DNA from: Streptomyces filamentosus
Lineage (GTDB): Bacteria > Actinomycetota > Actinomycetes > Streptomycetales > Streptomycetaceae
Direction of reading: 5' to 3'
NCBI RefSeq assembly: GCF_014654895.1
Contig: NZ_BNBE01000001.1
Location: forward strand, 1,984,001 to 2,048,000
DNA length: 64,000 nucleotides
In this document: positions 55,060 through 63,894 of the stretch, one piece after another
Numbering within the stretch: position 1 is the stretch's first letter
Layout of the letters: each line of letters begins with the position of its first letter
Program-made: the position numbers and the translations under genes
Notes under the pieces: model-generated
Seen by the model: only the letters and a program-made list of their open reading frames with translations
What the model was told of the DNA's origin: nothing
Databases searched by the model: none

Positions 55060-55533
55060 ATGACGCAGCAGTTCACCGACCGCCGGGGCCGGGCCGTGGT
55101 GCTCGAAGAGATCACGGACGACAACTGGCGCGACGTCGCCGACGTCGCCCCCGCCGACGGGCAGCGCCGGTTCGTCGCCGCGCTCGCGGCGCGCTACCTC
55201 CTGCTCTCCCAGCGCGGCGGGGTGTGGACGTCCCTCGGCGTCCGGGCCGGTGAAGCCGTCGTGGGCCACGTCATGTGGGCGCACGACGACGAGGACGGCA
55301 CGCACTGGATCGGCGGCATGGTGGTGGACGCGGCCGAACAGGGCACCGGGGTGGGCCGCGCCGCCCTGGGCGCGGTGGTCGCGCGCCTCTCGGCCCTGCC
55401 GGAGTGCCGGGAGATCCGCCTCTCCTGCCACCCGGACAACGCCTCCGCCGCCGCCCTCTACGCCTCCTTCGGCTTCCGCCCGACCGGCGACCACGAGGAC
55501 GACGAGACCGTGATGGCACTGCCGGCGGTCTGA
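55060..55533 (+). CDS. GNAT family N-acetyltransferase
   Basis: 157 residues. The acetyl-CoA loop is VVDAAEQGTGVGRAALGAVV, followed by the C-terminal ASAAALYASFGFRPTG motif. The GAVVGHVMWAHDDEDGTHWIGGMVV strand region resembles spermidine/aminoglycoside-type acetyltransferases. Substrate unknown. Confidence 0.9.
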   Translation: MTQQFTDRRGRAVVLEEITDDNWRDVADVAPADGQRRFVAALAARYLLLSQRGGVWTSLGVRAGEAVVGHVMWAHDDEDGTHWIGGMVVDAAEQGTGVGRAALGAVVARLSALPECREIRLSCHPDNASAAALYASFGFRPTGDHEDDETVMALPAV

Positions 55534-55576
55534 CGGGCCCCGGCGCCGGTTTTCGTCTTGTCGTCGCCCCCGGCCG

Positions 55577-55870
55577 TCACTCCCCCGCCGTGAAGACGTG
55601 CTCGGCCGGCGGGCCGGTCAGGAGGCCGGGGCCCGCCGCGAGGGCCTCGGCGAGGTGGGGGCTGGAGAGGTGGGCCTCGTAGGCGGGCCGGTCCTCCCAC
55701 TCCTCGAACACCAGCCACGCGGCGGGGTCCTCGGGGTGGACGTACGCCTGGTAGCTGATGTTGCCCGGCTCGGCCCGCGACGGCGCGACGAGGGACAGGG
55801 CCTGCGCGCGGACCTTCTCCTCGGCGCCGGGCGCGGCCTTGAGCAGGGCGATCGCGGTGACCTTGGGCAT
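55577..55870 (-). CDS. antibiotic biosynthesis monooxygenase (ABM) domain protein
   Basis: 97 residues, ferredoxin-like dimeric fold. EPGNISYQAYVHPEDPAAWLVFEEWEDRPAYEAH is the core pattern of putative quinol monooxygenases such as YgiN. Function not certain. Confidence 0.88.
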   Translation of the reverse strand: MPKVTAIALLKAAPGAEEKVRAQALSLVAPSRAEPGNISYQAYVHPEDPAAWLVFEEWEDRPAYEAHLSSPHLAEALAAGPGLLTGPPAEHVFTAGE

Positions 55871-56013
55871 GTCGTGCTCCGTTCGTCGCGGGGTGGGCGG
55901 GGCACGCGTGCCCGTACGTCACAACGTGGCGTCACGCCGTCCCGATTCCCTTTCTCCTAGCCCCTGTTGACTCCCGCCCGCGGCGAGGGGAGCAATCGTG
56001 CCGCCGCCCCGCC

Positions 56014-56394
56014 TCACGCGGACGTGCGCGGAGGGGCGGGGCGGCGGGAGCGGGCCAGGGTCGATCCGCCGAGGAGCGTGGCGGCCAGTCCGAGCAGGAG
56101 GGCCATGCCGCCGCCGATCACCCCGTTGCCGGTGCCGGGGCCGCCGTCGGCGACGGCCAGGTTCAGCACGCCGACGACCACGGCGGCGGGCCCCGCCACC
56201 AGGGCCGCGAGGGCTCCCCGCCTCCCGTCGGCGCCCCGGCGGGCGCGGCGCAGGGCGATCGTCCCGGCGATCACGCCGGCCAGCGCCACCAGCGCGGCCG
56301 TGGTGCCCACGAGCCGCCCCGTGGTCAGTTCGTAGGCGTCGGCGGCGAACGTCTGGACCGACGCGTGCGCGGCCTGCACATGGCGGACGGACAT
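56014..56394 (-). CDS. DUF6223-like membrane protein
   Basis: 126 residues from MSVRHVQAAHASVQTFAADA at 56394 (AAGGAGC upstream). Three hydrophobic helices: GTTAALVALAGVIAGTIAL, AALVAGPAAVVVGVLNLAV and NGVIGGGMALLLGLAATLLG. Resembles the DUF6223 family. Longer in-frame starts would cross unrelated sequence. Confidence 0.7.
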   Translation of the reverse strand: MSVRHVQAAHASVQTFAADAYELTTGRLVGTTAALVALAGVIAGTIALRRARRGADGRRGALAALVAGPAAVVVGVLNLAVADGGPGTGNGVIGGGMALLLGLAATLLGGSTLARSRRPAPPRTSA

Positions 56395-56517
56395 GAGGTG
56401 CTCCTTCTCGTCGTACGGCTCCCGTTCCGGGACGTCGCACGATCCTGTCCGCCGGACCCGCCGCCGGTCGTCCCGCACGGGGAGGCACTTCGCGCTGCCG
56501 TCGGCGGCGTACCCGGC

Positions 56518-56564
56518 TACCGCGGACGCGGCAGGAACCGGCCGTGTACCGCGGACGCGGCAGG
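56518..56564. repeat. 18-base direct repeat upstream of histidine kinase 3
   Basis: taccgcggacgcggcagg at 56518-56535 and again at 56547-56564, 29 bases apart, about 60-100 bases before the kinase start. Candidate regulator-binding sites. Confidence 0.65.
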
Positions 56565-56621
56565 GGGCCGGTCGTCCTCGGGGCCGACTCGCCCCGGGCG
56601 GCGGCTGGTTAGGGTGCGCGC

Positions 56622-57749
56622 ATGGAGAAACGACGGTTCGGCGCACCGGCCTCTGTCGCGGACTGGGGGGTCGCCGCGGGCGTGGCGGCGCTGGCGCTGG
56701 GCGACGGGTGGTCCGGGGCGCACCCGGGCGCGGGTCCCGGCCCGCTGGGCTACGCGTTGCTCGCGGCCGGCGGGCTCGCGCTGGCCGCGCGCCGCCGGGT
56801 CCCGGTCGTCGTCCTGGTCGTCACCGGCCTGTGCGCGGCGGGCCAACTGGCGGCCGGTGCCGACGTGCTCGCCGTCGCGTACCTGGTCGCGGTGTACGCC
56901 GCGGTGCGGGCCGGGCGCCGCGTCCTGGCGGCGGTGGCGTCCGCGGCCTTGCTGGTGGCCCTCCAGCTCACCGCCCTGGCCTTCCGCGACGGGCCCCTGG
57001 CCGAGGTCTCGGCGGAGGCGCGCGGCACCCTGGAGATCGCCTGGCTGATCGCCGCCTTCGCGGCGGGGGAGGCGGTGCGGCAGGCGGAGCGGCGGGCGGA
57101 GGAGGCGGAGCGCACCCGTGAGGAGACGGCGCGGCGCCGGGCCGACGAGGAGCGGCTGCACATCGCCCGGGAACTGCACGACTCGCTCACCCACCAGATC
57201 TCCGTCATCAAGGTGCAGTCCGAGGTCGCCGTGCACGTGGCCCGCCGGCGCGGCGAGCAGGTGCCCGAGGCGCTCCTGGCGATCCAGGAGGCCGGGCGGG
57301 AGGCGAGCCGTGAGCTGCGCGCGACCCTGGAGGCGCTGCGGGACGACGACGCGGCCCCGCCGCGCGGGCTCGCCGACGTGCCGGAGCTCGTGGAGCGGGC
57401 CGGCCGGGCCGGTCTGGAGGCGACGCTGACGGTCGGGGGGCGGCGGCAGGACGTGCCCGCCGCGGTGGGCCGGACCGCCTACCGGATCGTCCAGGAGTCC
57501 TTGACCAACGTCGTCCGGCACGCCGCCGCCACCACGGCCTCGGTCCGGATCGACTACCGTCCCGGCGCCCTCGCCCTCCGCATCGACGACGACGGCAGGG
57601 CCACGCCGGAGGCCGCTCCCGTGCCCGGCGTCGGGCTGCTCGGCATGCGCGAACGCGTCACCGCCCTCGGCGGCGTCCTGCGTGCCGAACCGCGTGGCGG
57701 GGGCGGCTTCACCGTCCGGGCCGAACTCCCCGTGGAGCGCGTCTCGTGA
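56622..57749 (+). CDS. sensor histidine kinase 3
   Basis: 375 residues. Four to five N-terminal helices (about 15-150), a coiled linker (RQAERRAEEAERTREETARRRADEE), phospho-acceptor in LHIARELHDSLTHQISVI, and a HATPase domain (VQESLTNVVRHA, DDDGRA, GLLGMRERV). TAGGGT ends six bases before the ATG with no ribosome site, suggesting a leaderless message. Coupled to the next gene by a GTGA overlap. Confidence 0.92.
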   Translation: MEKRRFGAPASVADWGVAAGVAALALGDGWSGAHPGAGPGPLGYALLAAGGLALAARRRVPVVVLVVTGLCAAGQLAAGADVLAVAYLVAVYAAVRAGRRVLAAVASAALLVALQLTALAFRDGPLAEVSAEARGTLEIAWLIAAFAAGEAVRQAERRAEEAERTREETARRRADEERLHIARELHDSLTHQISVIKVQSEVAVHVARRRGEQVPEALLAIQEAGREASRELRATLEALRDDDAAPPRGLADVPELVERAGRAGLEATLTVGGRRQDVPAAVGRTAYRIVQESLTNVVRHAAATTASVRIDYRPGALALRIDDDGRATPEAAPVPGVGLLGMRERVTALGGVLRAEPRGGGGFTVRAELPVERVS

Positions 57750-58408
57750 TCCGTGTCCTGCTGGTGGACGACCAGCCCCTCATCCGCAGCGGGTTCCGCG
57801 CGCTCCTCGACCTGGAGGACGACATCGAGGTGGTGGCCGAGGCCGGCGACGGCGAGGAGGGCGTGGCGCTCGCCGGGGAGCACCTGCCGGACATCGCGCT
57901 CGTCGACATCCGGATGCCGGTCGTCGACGGCGTCGAGGCGACCCGGCGCATCGCCGCGGACCCCGCCCTGGCCGGGGTGCGCGTCGTCATCCTGACCAAC
58001 CACGGCCTAGACGAGTACGTCTTCGACGCGCTGCGCGCGGGTGCCGCGGGCTTCCTCGTGAAGGACATCGTCCCGGACGACTTCCTGCACGCCGTCCGCG
58101 TGGCCGCGCGCGGCGACGCCCTGCTCGCCCCCTCGATCACCCGCAAGCTGATCGACAGGTACGTGTCCCAGCCCCTCTCCCCCGGCTCCGGCACGAGGCT
58201 GGAGGAGCTGACCGGCCGCGAACGCGAGGCCGTCGCCCTCGTCGCGCGGGGCCTGTCCAACGACGAGATCGCCGCCCGGATGGTGATCAGCCCGATGACC
58301 GCGAAGACCCACGTCAACCGCGCCATGACCAAGCTCCGGGTCCGCGACCGCGCCCAACTCGTGGTCCTCGCCTACGAGTCGGGCCTGGTCGTCCCGGGGG
58401 GCGCCTAG
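57746..58408 (+). CDS. NarL/LuxR family response regulator
   Basis: 220 residues, GTG start at 57746. Receiver: LLVDDQPLIRSGFR, phospho-acceptor in ALVDIRMPVVDG, FLVKDIV. LuxR helix-turn-helix: ELTGREREAVALVARGLSNDEIAARM and KTHVNRAMTKL. Cognate partner of the kinase just upstream. Confidence 0.94.
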   Translation: MIRVLLVDDQPLIRSGFRALLDLEDDIEVVAEAGDGEEGVALAGEHLPDIALVDIRMPVVDGVEATRRIAADPALAGVRVVILTNHGLDEYVFDALRAGAAGFLVKDIVPDDFLHAVRVAARGDALLAPSITRKLIDRYVSQPLSPGSGTRLEELTGREREAVALVARGLSNDEIAARMVISPMTAKTHVNRAMTKLRVRDRAQLVVLAYESGLVVPGGA

Positions 58409-58528
58409 GTTCCGCCGCCGGACGTCACGCCCGCGCCGGCCGGACGGGGTCCCGCTCGGCCTCCGGCGGTTCGTGACGGCGCGACACGGCACCACGGTCC
58501 GCCGGCGGTGACCGTCCGAAGGCGCTGC

Positions 58529-59035
58529 CTAGTCGCCGGTCGTGCCGTCGAGGAGTTCGCGGAGGATGTCCAGGTGGCCGTTGTGGCGGGCCGTCTCCTC
58601 GGTGAGGTGGAGGAGGATCCAGCGCAGGTCGACGTGGCGGCCGTCGCGGACGGTTCGCACGGCCTTCCGGTCCAGGCCGGTCGCGGCGACCAGTTCGCGG
58701 TGGCGGGCGCTCTGCTCGGCGTACTCGTCGAGCAGCTGCGGGAGGGGGAAGTCGACGGCGACGCGCATCTCGCGGTCGGGGTCCTCCTCGGTCCACGGGC
58801 CGTGGTCCTCCTCCCCGAGGAAGACGACCCGGAACCAGTAGTACTCGACCCAGCGGAGGTGGTTGATCACCCCGCACAGCGTCATCAGCGGCGAACCCGG
58901 CAGGAGCGCCCTGCGCGCGTCCTCCGGGGAGACACCCTCGCACTTGGCGCGCGCGGTGCCCCGCGCGTAGTCGAGGAAGGTGGTGAGCTGGGTGCGCTCG
59001 TCCCATGCGGGCGGCGTGTCGTCGATTCTGGTCAT
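58529..59035 (-). CDS. DinB family (DUF664) protein
   Basis: 168 residues from MTRIDDTPPAWDERTQL at 59035. Four-helix metal-binding DinB/YfiT-like fold: histidines in LCGVINHLRWVEYYWF and LLHLTEETARHNGHLDILRE match the usual three-His site. Many act as thiol-dependent transferases (mycothiol in actinobacteria); substrate unknown. Confidence 0.88.
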   Translation of the reverse strand: MTRIDDTPPAWDERTQLTTFLDYARGTARAKCEGVSPEDARRALLPGSPLMTLCGVINHLRWVEYYWFRVVFLGEEDHGPWTEEDPDREMRVAVDFPLPQLLDEYAEQSARHRELVAATGLDRKAVRTVRDGRHVDLRWILLHLTEETARHNGHLDILRELLDGTTGD

Positions 59036-59218
59036 CGCGCGCAGCATCCCCACCGGGCGCGTGCGCTGTCGAGGCATTTACCGGCGGCCCCGCGCGGGCG
59101 GCCGGCGCGACGCCCTCTGCTGGTCCCCGTGGCCCGGGGACCCCGTGCGCCCGTAACCATCCGAGCGCGGCCACGCCTGACGACCGCCGCGCCGGCCCTT
59201 GCGGGGGGGGCGGGCTCG

Positions 59219-59416
59219 CTACGCCTGGGCGGAGCCGTACGCGACGAATCCGGACCAGGCGGCGGGGCCGAAGGCGAGGCGGGGGCCGTCGGTGTTCTTG
59301 GAGTCACGGACGTGGACGGTGCCGGGAGTGGTGGCGATCTCGACGCAATCCGATTCACCGTTGCCGCTGTCGCTGTAGCTGCTCTTGAACCAGTCCAGCT
59401 CGGGCTTGCTGCTCAT
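59219..59416 (-). CDS. DUF397 domain protein
   Basis: 65 residues with the defining [24 protein letters not shown] and [14 protein letters not shown], and a FVAYG end. Its start overlaps the stop of the XRE-DUF5753 gene (ATGA). Such pairs (Scr1/Scr2, WhiJ-associated) influence development and antibiotic production in Streptomyces. Confidence 0.95.
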   Translation of the reverse strand: MSSKPELDWFKSSYSDSGNGESDCVEIATTPGTVHVRDSKNTDGPRLAFGPAAWSGFVAYGSAQA

Positions 59417-60279
59417 GTCTCTCCCAGCAGTCGTTCGATGAAGTCCCGCGACTCCGCTGGAGTGAGGGCCTTGGAGCGGATGATGCCATAGCGCAGGTCA
59501 AGGATTCGGAGTCGCTTGAGGTCAGAGACGGGGCGGCCTCCGAAGTCGCCGTCCATGCGCCCCGCTGCCGTGCCGTCCGCGAACTTCAAGAGCGCGATGC
59601 GCCCGCCATTTCCGGGGTGGTCCGCGCGCTCGGTGGGCATCACCTGGATCTCGACGTGGGGCAACTCACCCACCTCCAGCAAATGCTCAAGCTGACGACG
59701 TAGCACCATCTTCCCTCCGATAGGGCGTCGTAGCGACACCTCTTCCTGGATGAAGCTGAACTCGGGGGCCGGGTCCTTATCCAGCACCGCACGACGCGCC
59801 ACTCGCGCAGCCAGGTACCTCTCCAGTTGCTCCGGCCTGAACGCGGGGCGCCACGTCTGCATGATCGCTCGCGCGAACTCGTCGGTCTGCAACAGGCCGT
59901 GAACGTTGAAATTCGAGTACATGCAGAACTCCACCGCCCGCCTCTCCATCTGTGCCAGGTCCCGGATCGGCTTCGGGTAACGGACCTCCGAGGTGTCCTC
60001 CTTCAGCCCCGCGACGAGTCCGTTCGCGCCCAGGACCTCGTCCGCGCGGTCCAGGAACTCGGGGCGCGGGATGCGGTCGCCCCGTTCCAGCTTGCGGATC
60101 ATGTCCTCGCCATAGCCGGTCAGCTCGCCGAACTCCGCCGCGCTCAGACCCTTCGCCTCCCGCCAGGTCTTGAGCTGGCGCCCGACCGTGGCGAGGACGG
60201 CCCTTCCGGGTTCGTCGCCGGGGTCGACCTCCCAGCCCGCGTCCTCGACGACCACACCATCCACTTCGTCCACGCTCAT
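59413..60279 (-). CDS. XRE/DUF5753 family regulator (WhiJ-like)
   Basis: 288 residues. Helix-turn-helix around 30-85 ([32 protein letters not shown]), then the DUF5753 domain ([46 protein letters not shown]). Pairs with the DUF397 protein downstream. Divergent from a small HATPase gene, the standard Streptomyces abaA/whiJ-type arrangement. A preference for controlling its own locus is likely. Confidence 0.94.
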   Translation of the reverse strand: MSVDEVDGVVVEDAGWEVDPGDEPGRAVLATVGRQLKTWREAKGLSAAEFGELTGYGEDMIRKLERGDRIPRPEFLDRADEVLGANGLVAGLKEDTSEVRYPKPIRDLAQMERRAVEFCMYSNFNVHGLLQTDEFARAIMQTWRPAFRPEQLERYLAARVARRAVLDKDPAPEFSFIQEEVSLRRPIGGKMVLRRQLEHLLEVGELPHVEIQVMPTERADHPGNGGRIALLKFADGTAAGRMDGDFGGRPVSDLKRLRILDLRYGIIRSKALTPAESRDFIERLLGET

Positions 60280-60422
60280 GCGTGCCCACCTCCTCGTGGC
60301 GGCCCTCTACCCGAAGTGCGGTCCGAGACAGTCGAGACATGGCGGGACAGTCGCGAGACAGTAACCGTACGTAAGGGTGCGTTCGATGGGAATCGTAGGC
60401 AGACATCGCCACGCTGGTTCCC

Positions 60423-60842
60423 ATGAACCCGGAAACCAGCCAACTGATGGCGACCGCACGCCATTTCAACCTCCAGCTCTCCTCGACGCCCCGTGGCGCG
60501 CGGCTCGCCCGGCTGCTCGCCGGGGAGCAGCTGCGTTCGTGGGGGCTGGGGGGCGTGACGGACACGGCGGAGCAGGTCGTGGCCGAGCTGACGAACAACG
60601 CGGTGACGCACGGGCACGTGCCGGGGCGTGACTTCCGGTTGCGGGTGATCGCGACGGGGTCGGCCCTGCGGATCGAGGTGACGGACACGCGGGGTGACCG
60701 CGAGCCGGTCGCGGGCGGCCGGGGGCGGGACGAGGAGGGCGGGCGGGGGCTCGTGATCGTGGGGGCGCTCGCGCGGAGCTGGGGGGTGCGGCCGGGGCCG
60801 GCGCCGCAGAAGACGGTGTGGGCGGAGCTGCCGCTGCCCTGA
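60423..60842 (+). CDS. ATP-binding regulatory protein (HATPase, anti-sigma type)
   Basis: 139 residues, GHKL fold of the RsbW/SpoIIAB-like group: QVVAELTNNAVTHGH (N box), VTDTRGDR (G1-like) and EGGRGLVIVGALARSWGV (G2). No clear ribosome site; CACGCT ends seven bases before the ATG. Third member of the XRE/DUF397/HATPase locus. Confidence 0.88.
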   Translation: MNPETSQLMATARHFNLQLSSTPRGARLARLLAGEQLRSWGLGGVTDTAEQVVAELTNNAVTHGHVPGRDFRLRVIATGSALRIEVTDTRGDREPVAGGRGRDEEGGRGLVIVGALARSWGVRPGPAPQKTVWAELPLP

Positions 60843-61174
60843 AGGACGGCGAGGCCGCACCGCGTCGCGGGAAACCGCGGCGCGGATGTCCGCGTCCCGG
60901 TTCTCCGCGTCGCGGTTCTCCGCGTCGCGGAATCCCGCGACGTAAAAGAGTGAAGACCTCCGGGAAGACCCCTCCCAACCCCTCCAGCCTCCCCCTCACG
61001 GGCCCGTCACCCGCTCGGGTGAATTGGTCCAACTGGGCTGGATTTGGGGGCGGTTGGCTGGCATATGCTCACGCTGAGTGCACGCCGCACTCCCCCAGAC
61101 ACATGTCGGCCCCCAGCCGGGACTCGCAATCCCGATCGGGGGGCCTGACCAACGAGGAAGAGGAACGCTTCCTG
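60843..61174 (+). other. intergenic region with repeats upstream of HTH gene
   Basis: 332 bases containing the 15-base repeats (60861-60935) and the putative promoter region of the downstream gene (CATATGCT near 61063). No independent gene seen; an ORF open through it encodes a PRRGx repeat but lacks a credible start. Confidence 0.6.
60861..60942. repeat. five 15-base tandem repeats
   Basis: Units of the form CGCGtCGCGGnnnnC at 60861, 60876, 60891, 60906 and 60921. The first unit and the sequence at 60933-60942 are reverse complements over ten bases, so the array can also fold as a hairpin, possibly acting as terminator for the HATPase gene. Confidence 0.85.
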
Positions 61175-62401
61175 ATGGCTTCGTCGCAGCTTAGTGCGCC
61201 CGCGCCCGCGTCCGGGCTTGTTCACGTCAACGTTCGGCTGACCCGCCGGTTCACCATGGTCTGCAACGATCTCGCCCAGTACCCCGAGATCTCCTACGAA
61301 GCCCTCGGCGTCGCCGTCCGCCTCCAGTCGCTGCCCGAGGGCGCCCCCGCCGGGGTCAAGGCCCTCGCGGCGAAGAGCCGAACGAGCGAGCTGAAGGTCG
61401 CCTCCGCCATGCGGGAACTGGAGGCCCACGGCCTCCTCCTCCGGACCCGGGAGCGGACGCCGGACGGGCGGTTCGTGTCGCGCACCGCCTCGTACAACCG
61501 GCCGAGGGCTGAGGTCGATCCCGTACGGGAGACCCCGCGAGGAGCCCTCCGGGAAGCCCCTCGGAAGCCTGAGCGGCAGCCCGTACGGGAGTCCGTACGG
61601 GAGCCTGCGCAGGAGGCTGTGCGGGAGGCCGTTCCGGAGGCCGCGCGGGAAGTCGTCCCGTACAGGGATCCGTACGAGGTCCCCTGCGAGGGCCCTTACG
61701 CGGGGCTGTCCGCCGATCCGTACGAGGTCCCCTACGGGGTGCCGTACGTGGACCCGTATCCGTACCCGGACCCTGTCCCGGCCCCGGACCCTGACCCGTA
61801 CCAGGGCCCTGTCCCGGACCCGGAACCCGCCCCGGCTCCGGACCCGCACCCGGCCCTGGCCCCGGCCCCTGCCCCGTACGAAGTCCCGCAGGAAGCACCC
61901 CCCGAGCCCCGGGGAGCCGTGCCCGCCGAAGTCCTGCCGCCCCGGCACCCCATCGCCGTCGAGCTGCTCGCCGGGCTCCGGGTGCACGAACCCCGGCTGC
62001 TGCTGTCGGAGGCGGACGTGACGCGGCTGGCCCCCGCCGTGGTGGCGTGGTTCGACCGGGGGGTCGGACCGGAGGCCGTACGGCGGACGCTGTGCGGCTC
62101 GCTGCCCGGGGAGCTGACGCATCCGGCGGGACTGCTGGCCCGTCGGCTGAGGGACCTCCTGCCGCCGCAACTCCCGGCCGCACCGGCCGCCGCCGCGACC
62201 GCCGCCCCGCATCCGTTCCAGACGTGCGAGAGGTGCGACCGCGCCTTCCGGTCGCCGGAACCGGGGCACTGCGGCGACTGCCGATCGGAGGCGGGGGTGG
62301 GGGCGGAGGCAGGGGCGGTGAGAGCGGTGGCGGGAGGCGCCCCGGAGGGCGTAAATGCGTCGACAGCGGGACCCGGCTCCCGGCAGAGTCGCCGTCCATG
62401 A
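61175..62401 (+). CDS. winged-helix protein with Pro/Tyr linker and zinc ribbon
   Basis: 408 residues from MASSQLSAPAPASGLVHVNV at 61175 (GAGGAA upstream). N-terminal winged helix (about 16-110: RRFTMVCNDLAQYPEISYEALGVAV, SELKVASAMRELEAHGLLLR), as in a large Streptomyces family of DNA-binding proteins. Then a 145-residue linker, first Arg/Glu repeats (PVRESVREPAQEAVREA), then PY/DP repeats (DPYEVPYGVPYVDPYPYPD). A helical domain (256-332) and a C-terminal CERC...CGDC zinc ribbon (351-369) follow. Its stop overlaps the methyltransferase start. Function unknown. Confidence 0.8.
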   Translation: MASSQLSAPAPASGLVHVNVRLTRRFTMVCNDLAQYPEISYEALGVAVRLQSLPEGAPAGVKALAAKSRTSELKVASAMRELEAHGLLLRTRERTPDGRFVSRTASYNRPRAEVDPVRETPRGALREAPRKPERQPVRESVREPAQEAVREAVPEAAREVVPYRDPYEVPCEGPYAGLSADPYEVPYGVPYVDPYPYPDPVPAPDPDPYQGPVPDPEPAPAPDPHPALAPAPAPYEVPQEAPPEPRGAVPAEVLPPRHPIAVELLAGLRVHEPRLLLSEADVTRLAPAVVAWFDRGVGPEAVRRTLCGSLPGELTHPAGLLARRLRDLLPPQLPAAPAAAATAAPHPFQTCERCDRAFRSPEPGHCGDCRSEAGVGAEAGAVRAVAGGAPEGVNASTAGPGSRQSRRP

Positions 62402-63156
62402 CGAGCAGCGAGCTGTGGACCCGCGCGACCGCCGACCGCTACGACGCCGAGGAGACCGAGGCGTTCTCGGCCGCCGTCCTCGACCCGACCCTCGACTTTC
62501 TCGCGGAACTAGCCGGAGAAGGGCGGGCGTTGGAGTTCGCCATCGGCACCGGGCGGGTGGGCGTGCCGCTCCGGGGGCGTGGGGTGCCGGTGGCCGGCAT
62601 CGAGCTGTCCGAGCACATGGCGGCGGTGCTGCGGCGCAAGGTCGGAGAGGACGAACTCCCCGTGACCATCGGGGACATGGCCATCACCGTCGTGCCGGGC
62701 GAGTTCACCCTGGTCTACCTCGTCTACAACACCATCACGAACCTGCTCACCCAGGACGAGCAGGTCGAGTGCTTCCGCAACGCCGCCCGGCACCTCGCGC
62801 CCGGCGGCCGGTTCGTCATCGAACTGCTCGTGCCGCCCCTGCGGTTCCTGCCGCCCGGCCAGGTCGCCGTGCCGTTCGACGTCTCGGACCGGCACCTCGG
62901 CTTCGACACCTTCGACCTGGTCGAACAGGTCCTCGTCTCCCACCACTTCACCCGTGTCGACGGGGACGGCGGGGCGGGCGGCGACGTCCGCTACCGGCGC
63001 GGGAACTCCCGGCACCGGTACGCCTGGCCCGCCGAGCTCGACCTCATGGCCCGGATCGCCGGGCTGGAGCTGGAACGGCGGGTCGCGGACTGGGACGGCA
63101 GCCCCTTCGGCCAGGACTCCCCGAAGCACGTCTCCGTGTGGCGCAAGCCGGTCTGA
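62398..63156 (+). CDS. class I SAM-dependent methyltransferase
   Basis: 252 residues. SAM-binding motif I ALEFAIGTGRVGVPL, acidic residue after VAGIELS, IGDMA, and FTLVYLVYNTITNLLT with PGGRFVIELL. The ATG overlaps the preceding stop (ATGA), so it is coupled to the winged-helix protein. Substrate unknown. Confidence 0.88.
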   Translation: MTSSELWTRATADRYDAEETEAFSAAVLDPTLDFLAELAGEGRALEFAIGTGRVGVPLRGRGVPVAGIELSEHMAAVLRRKVGEDELPVTIGDMAITVVPGEFTLVYLVYNTITNLLTQDEQVECFRNAARHLAPGGRFVIELLVPPLRFLPPGQVAVPFDVSDRHLGFDTFDLVEQVLVSHHFTRVDGDGGAGGDVRYRRGNSRHRYAWPAELDLMARIAGLELERRVADWDGSPFGQDSPKHVSVWRKPV

Positions 63157-63204
63157 CGCCGGTGACCGCCGGACGACATCCGTCCGGCGTCCGTCCGGCG
63201 TCCG

Positions 63205-63804
63205 TCAGGCGTCCGCCGGGAGCGCGGCGAGGCGGTCCACCAGCAGCTCCGTCCGCCGCGCGGCCTCGGCCCGCGGCAGGCGGCCCGCGCGGGTGAGGGT
63301 CGCCAGGCCGTGCAGGGACGCCCAGAAGACCTCGGTGAACAGGCCCGGGTCGACGCCGTCCCCGGCGACCTCCGCCAGGGTCTCCAGGAGGGCGGCGAAC
63401 CCGTCCTTCAGGGGCTGGGGGGTGTCCTCGTGGGCGAACGGCAGGCCGCCGTCGAGCTGGAACATCGCGTCGTACACCGCCGGATGGCGGCCCGCGAAGT
63501 CGAGGTAGGCGTGCGCCAGGGCGGAGACGCGGGCGCGCGGGCCCTCCGCCGCCGGGGCCCCCGAGGTCGCCGCCCGCAGGGTGACGGCCAGCTCGGCGGC
63601 ACCCTGGAGGGCGACGGCGCCGATGATCTCGCGCTTGCCCCGGAAGTGGCTGTAGAGGACGGGCTGGCTGTACTCGATGCGCTCGGCGAGCCGGCGGGTG
63701 GTGACCGCGTCCCAGCCCTGCTGCTCGGCGAGTTCCCGGGCCGTGGCCACGATGAGGCGCTCGCGGTCCGCCCGTTCGCGTTCCTTGCGTTCCTGTACCG
63801 ACAT
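63205..63804 (-). CDS. TetR/AcrR family regulator
   Basis: 199 residues. Helix-turn-helix AVTTRRLAERIEYSQPVLYSHFRGKREII, helical ligand domain with HPAVYDAMFQLDGGLPF. Divergent from the DUF1772 gene; an 11-bp inverted repeat in between is its likely operator. Confidence 0.92.
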   Translation of the reverse strand: MSVQERKERERADRERLIVATARELAEQQGWDAVTTRRLAERIEYSQPVLYSHFRGKREIIGAVALQGAAELAVTLRAATSGAPAAEGPRARVSALAHAYLDFAGRHPAVYDAMFQLDGGLPFAHEDTPQPLKDGFAALLETLAEVAGDGVDPGLFTEVFWASLHGLATLTRAGRLPRAEAARRTELLVDRLAALPADA

Positions 63805-63845
63805 GACTCGATGCTAGCACCGCTAGACAACCGAGCGGCAGAAGG

Positions 63846-63878
63846 TCTAGCGTTGCACCATCACCTAGCAACGCTAGA
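63846..63878. promoter_or_regulatory. putative TetR operator
   Basis: Perfect 11-bp inverted repeat TCTAGCGTTGC...GCAACGCTAGA with an 11-base spacer. Additional half-site-like GCTAGC and GCTAGA occur near 63813-63826. Confidence 0.65.
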
Positions 63879-63894
63879 TCCCAGGGGGTTCGTC

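Noticed and set aside
60818..61174. N-terminal extension of the winged-helix protein through PRRGx repeats
   Set aside because: Would start inside the HATPase gene; the MASSQLSAPAP start matches the family N-terminus.
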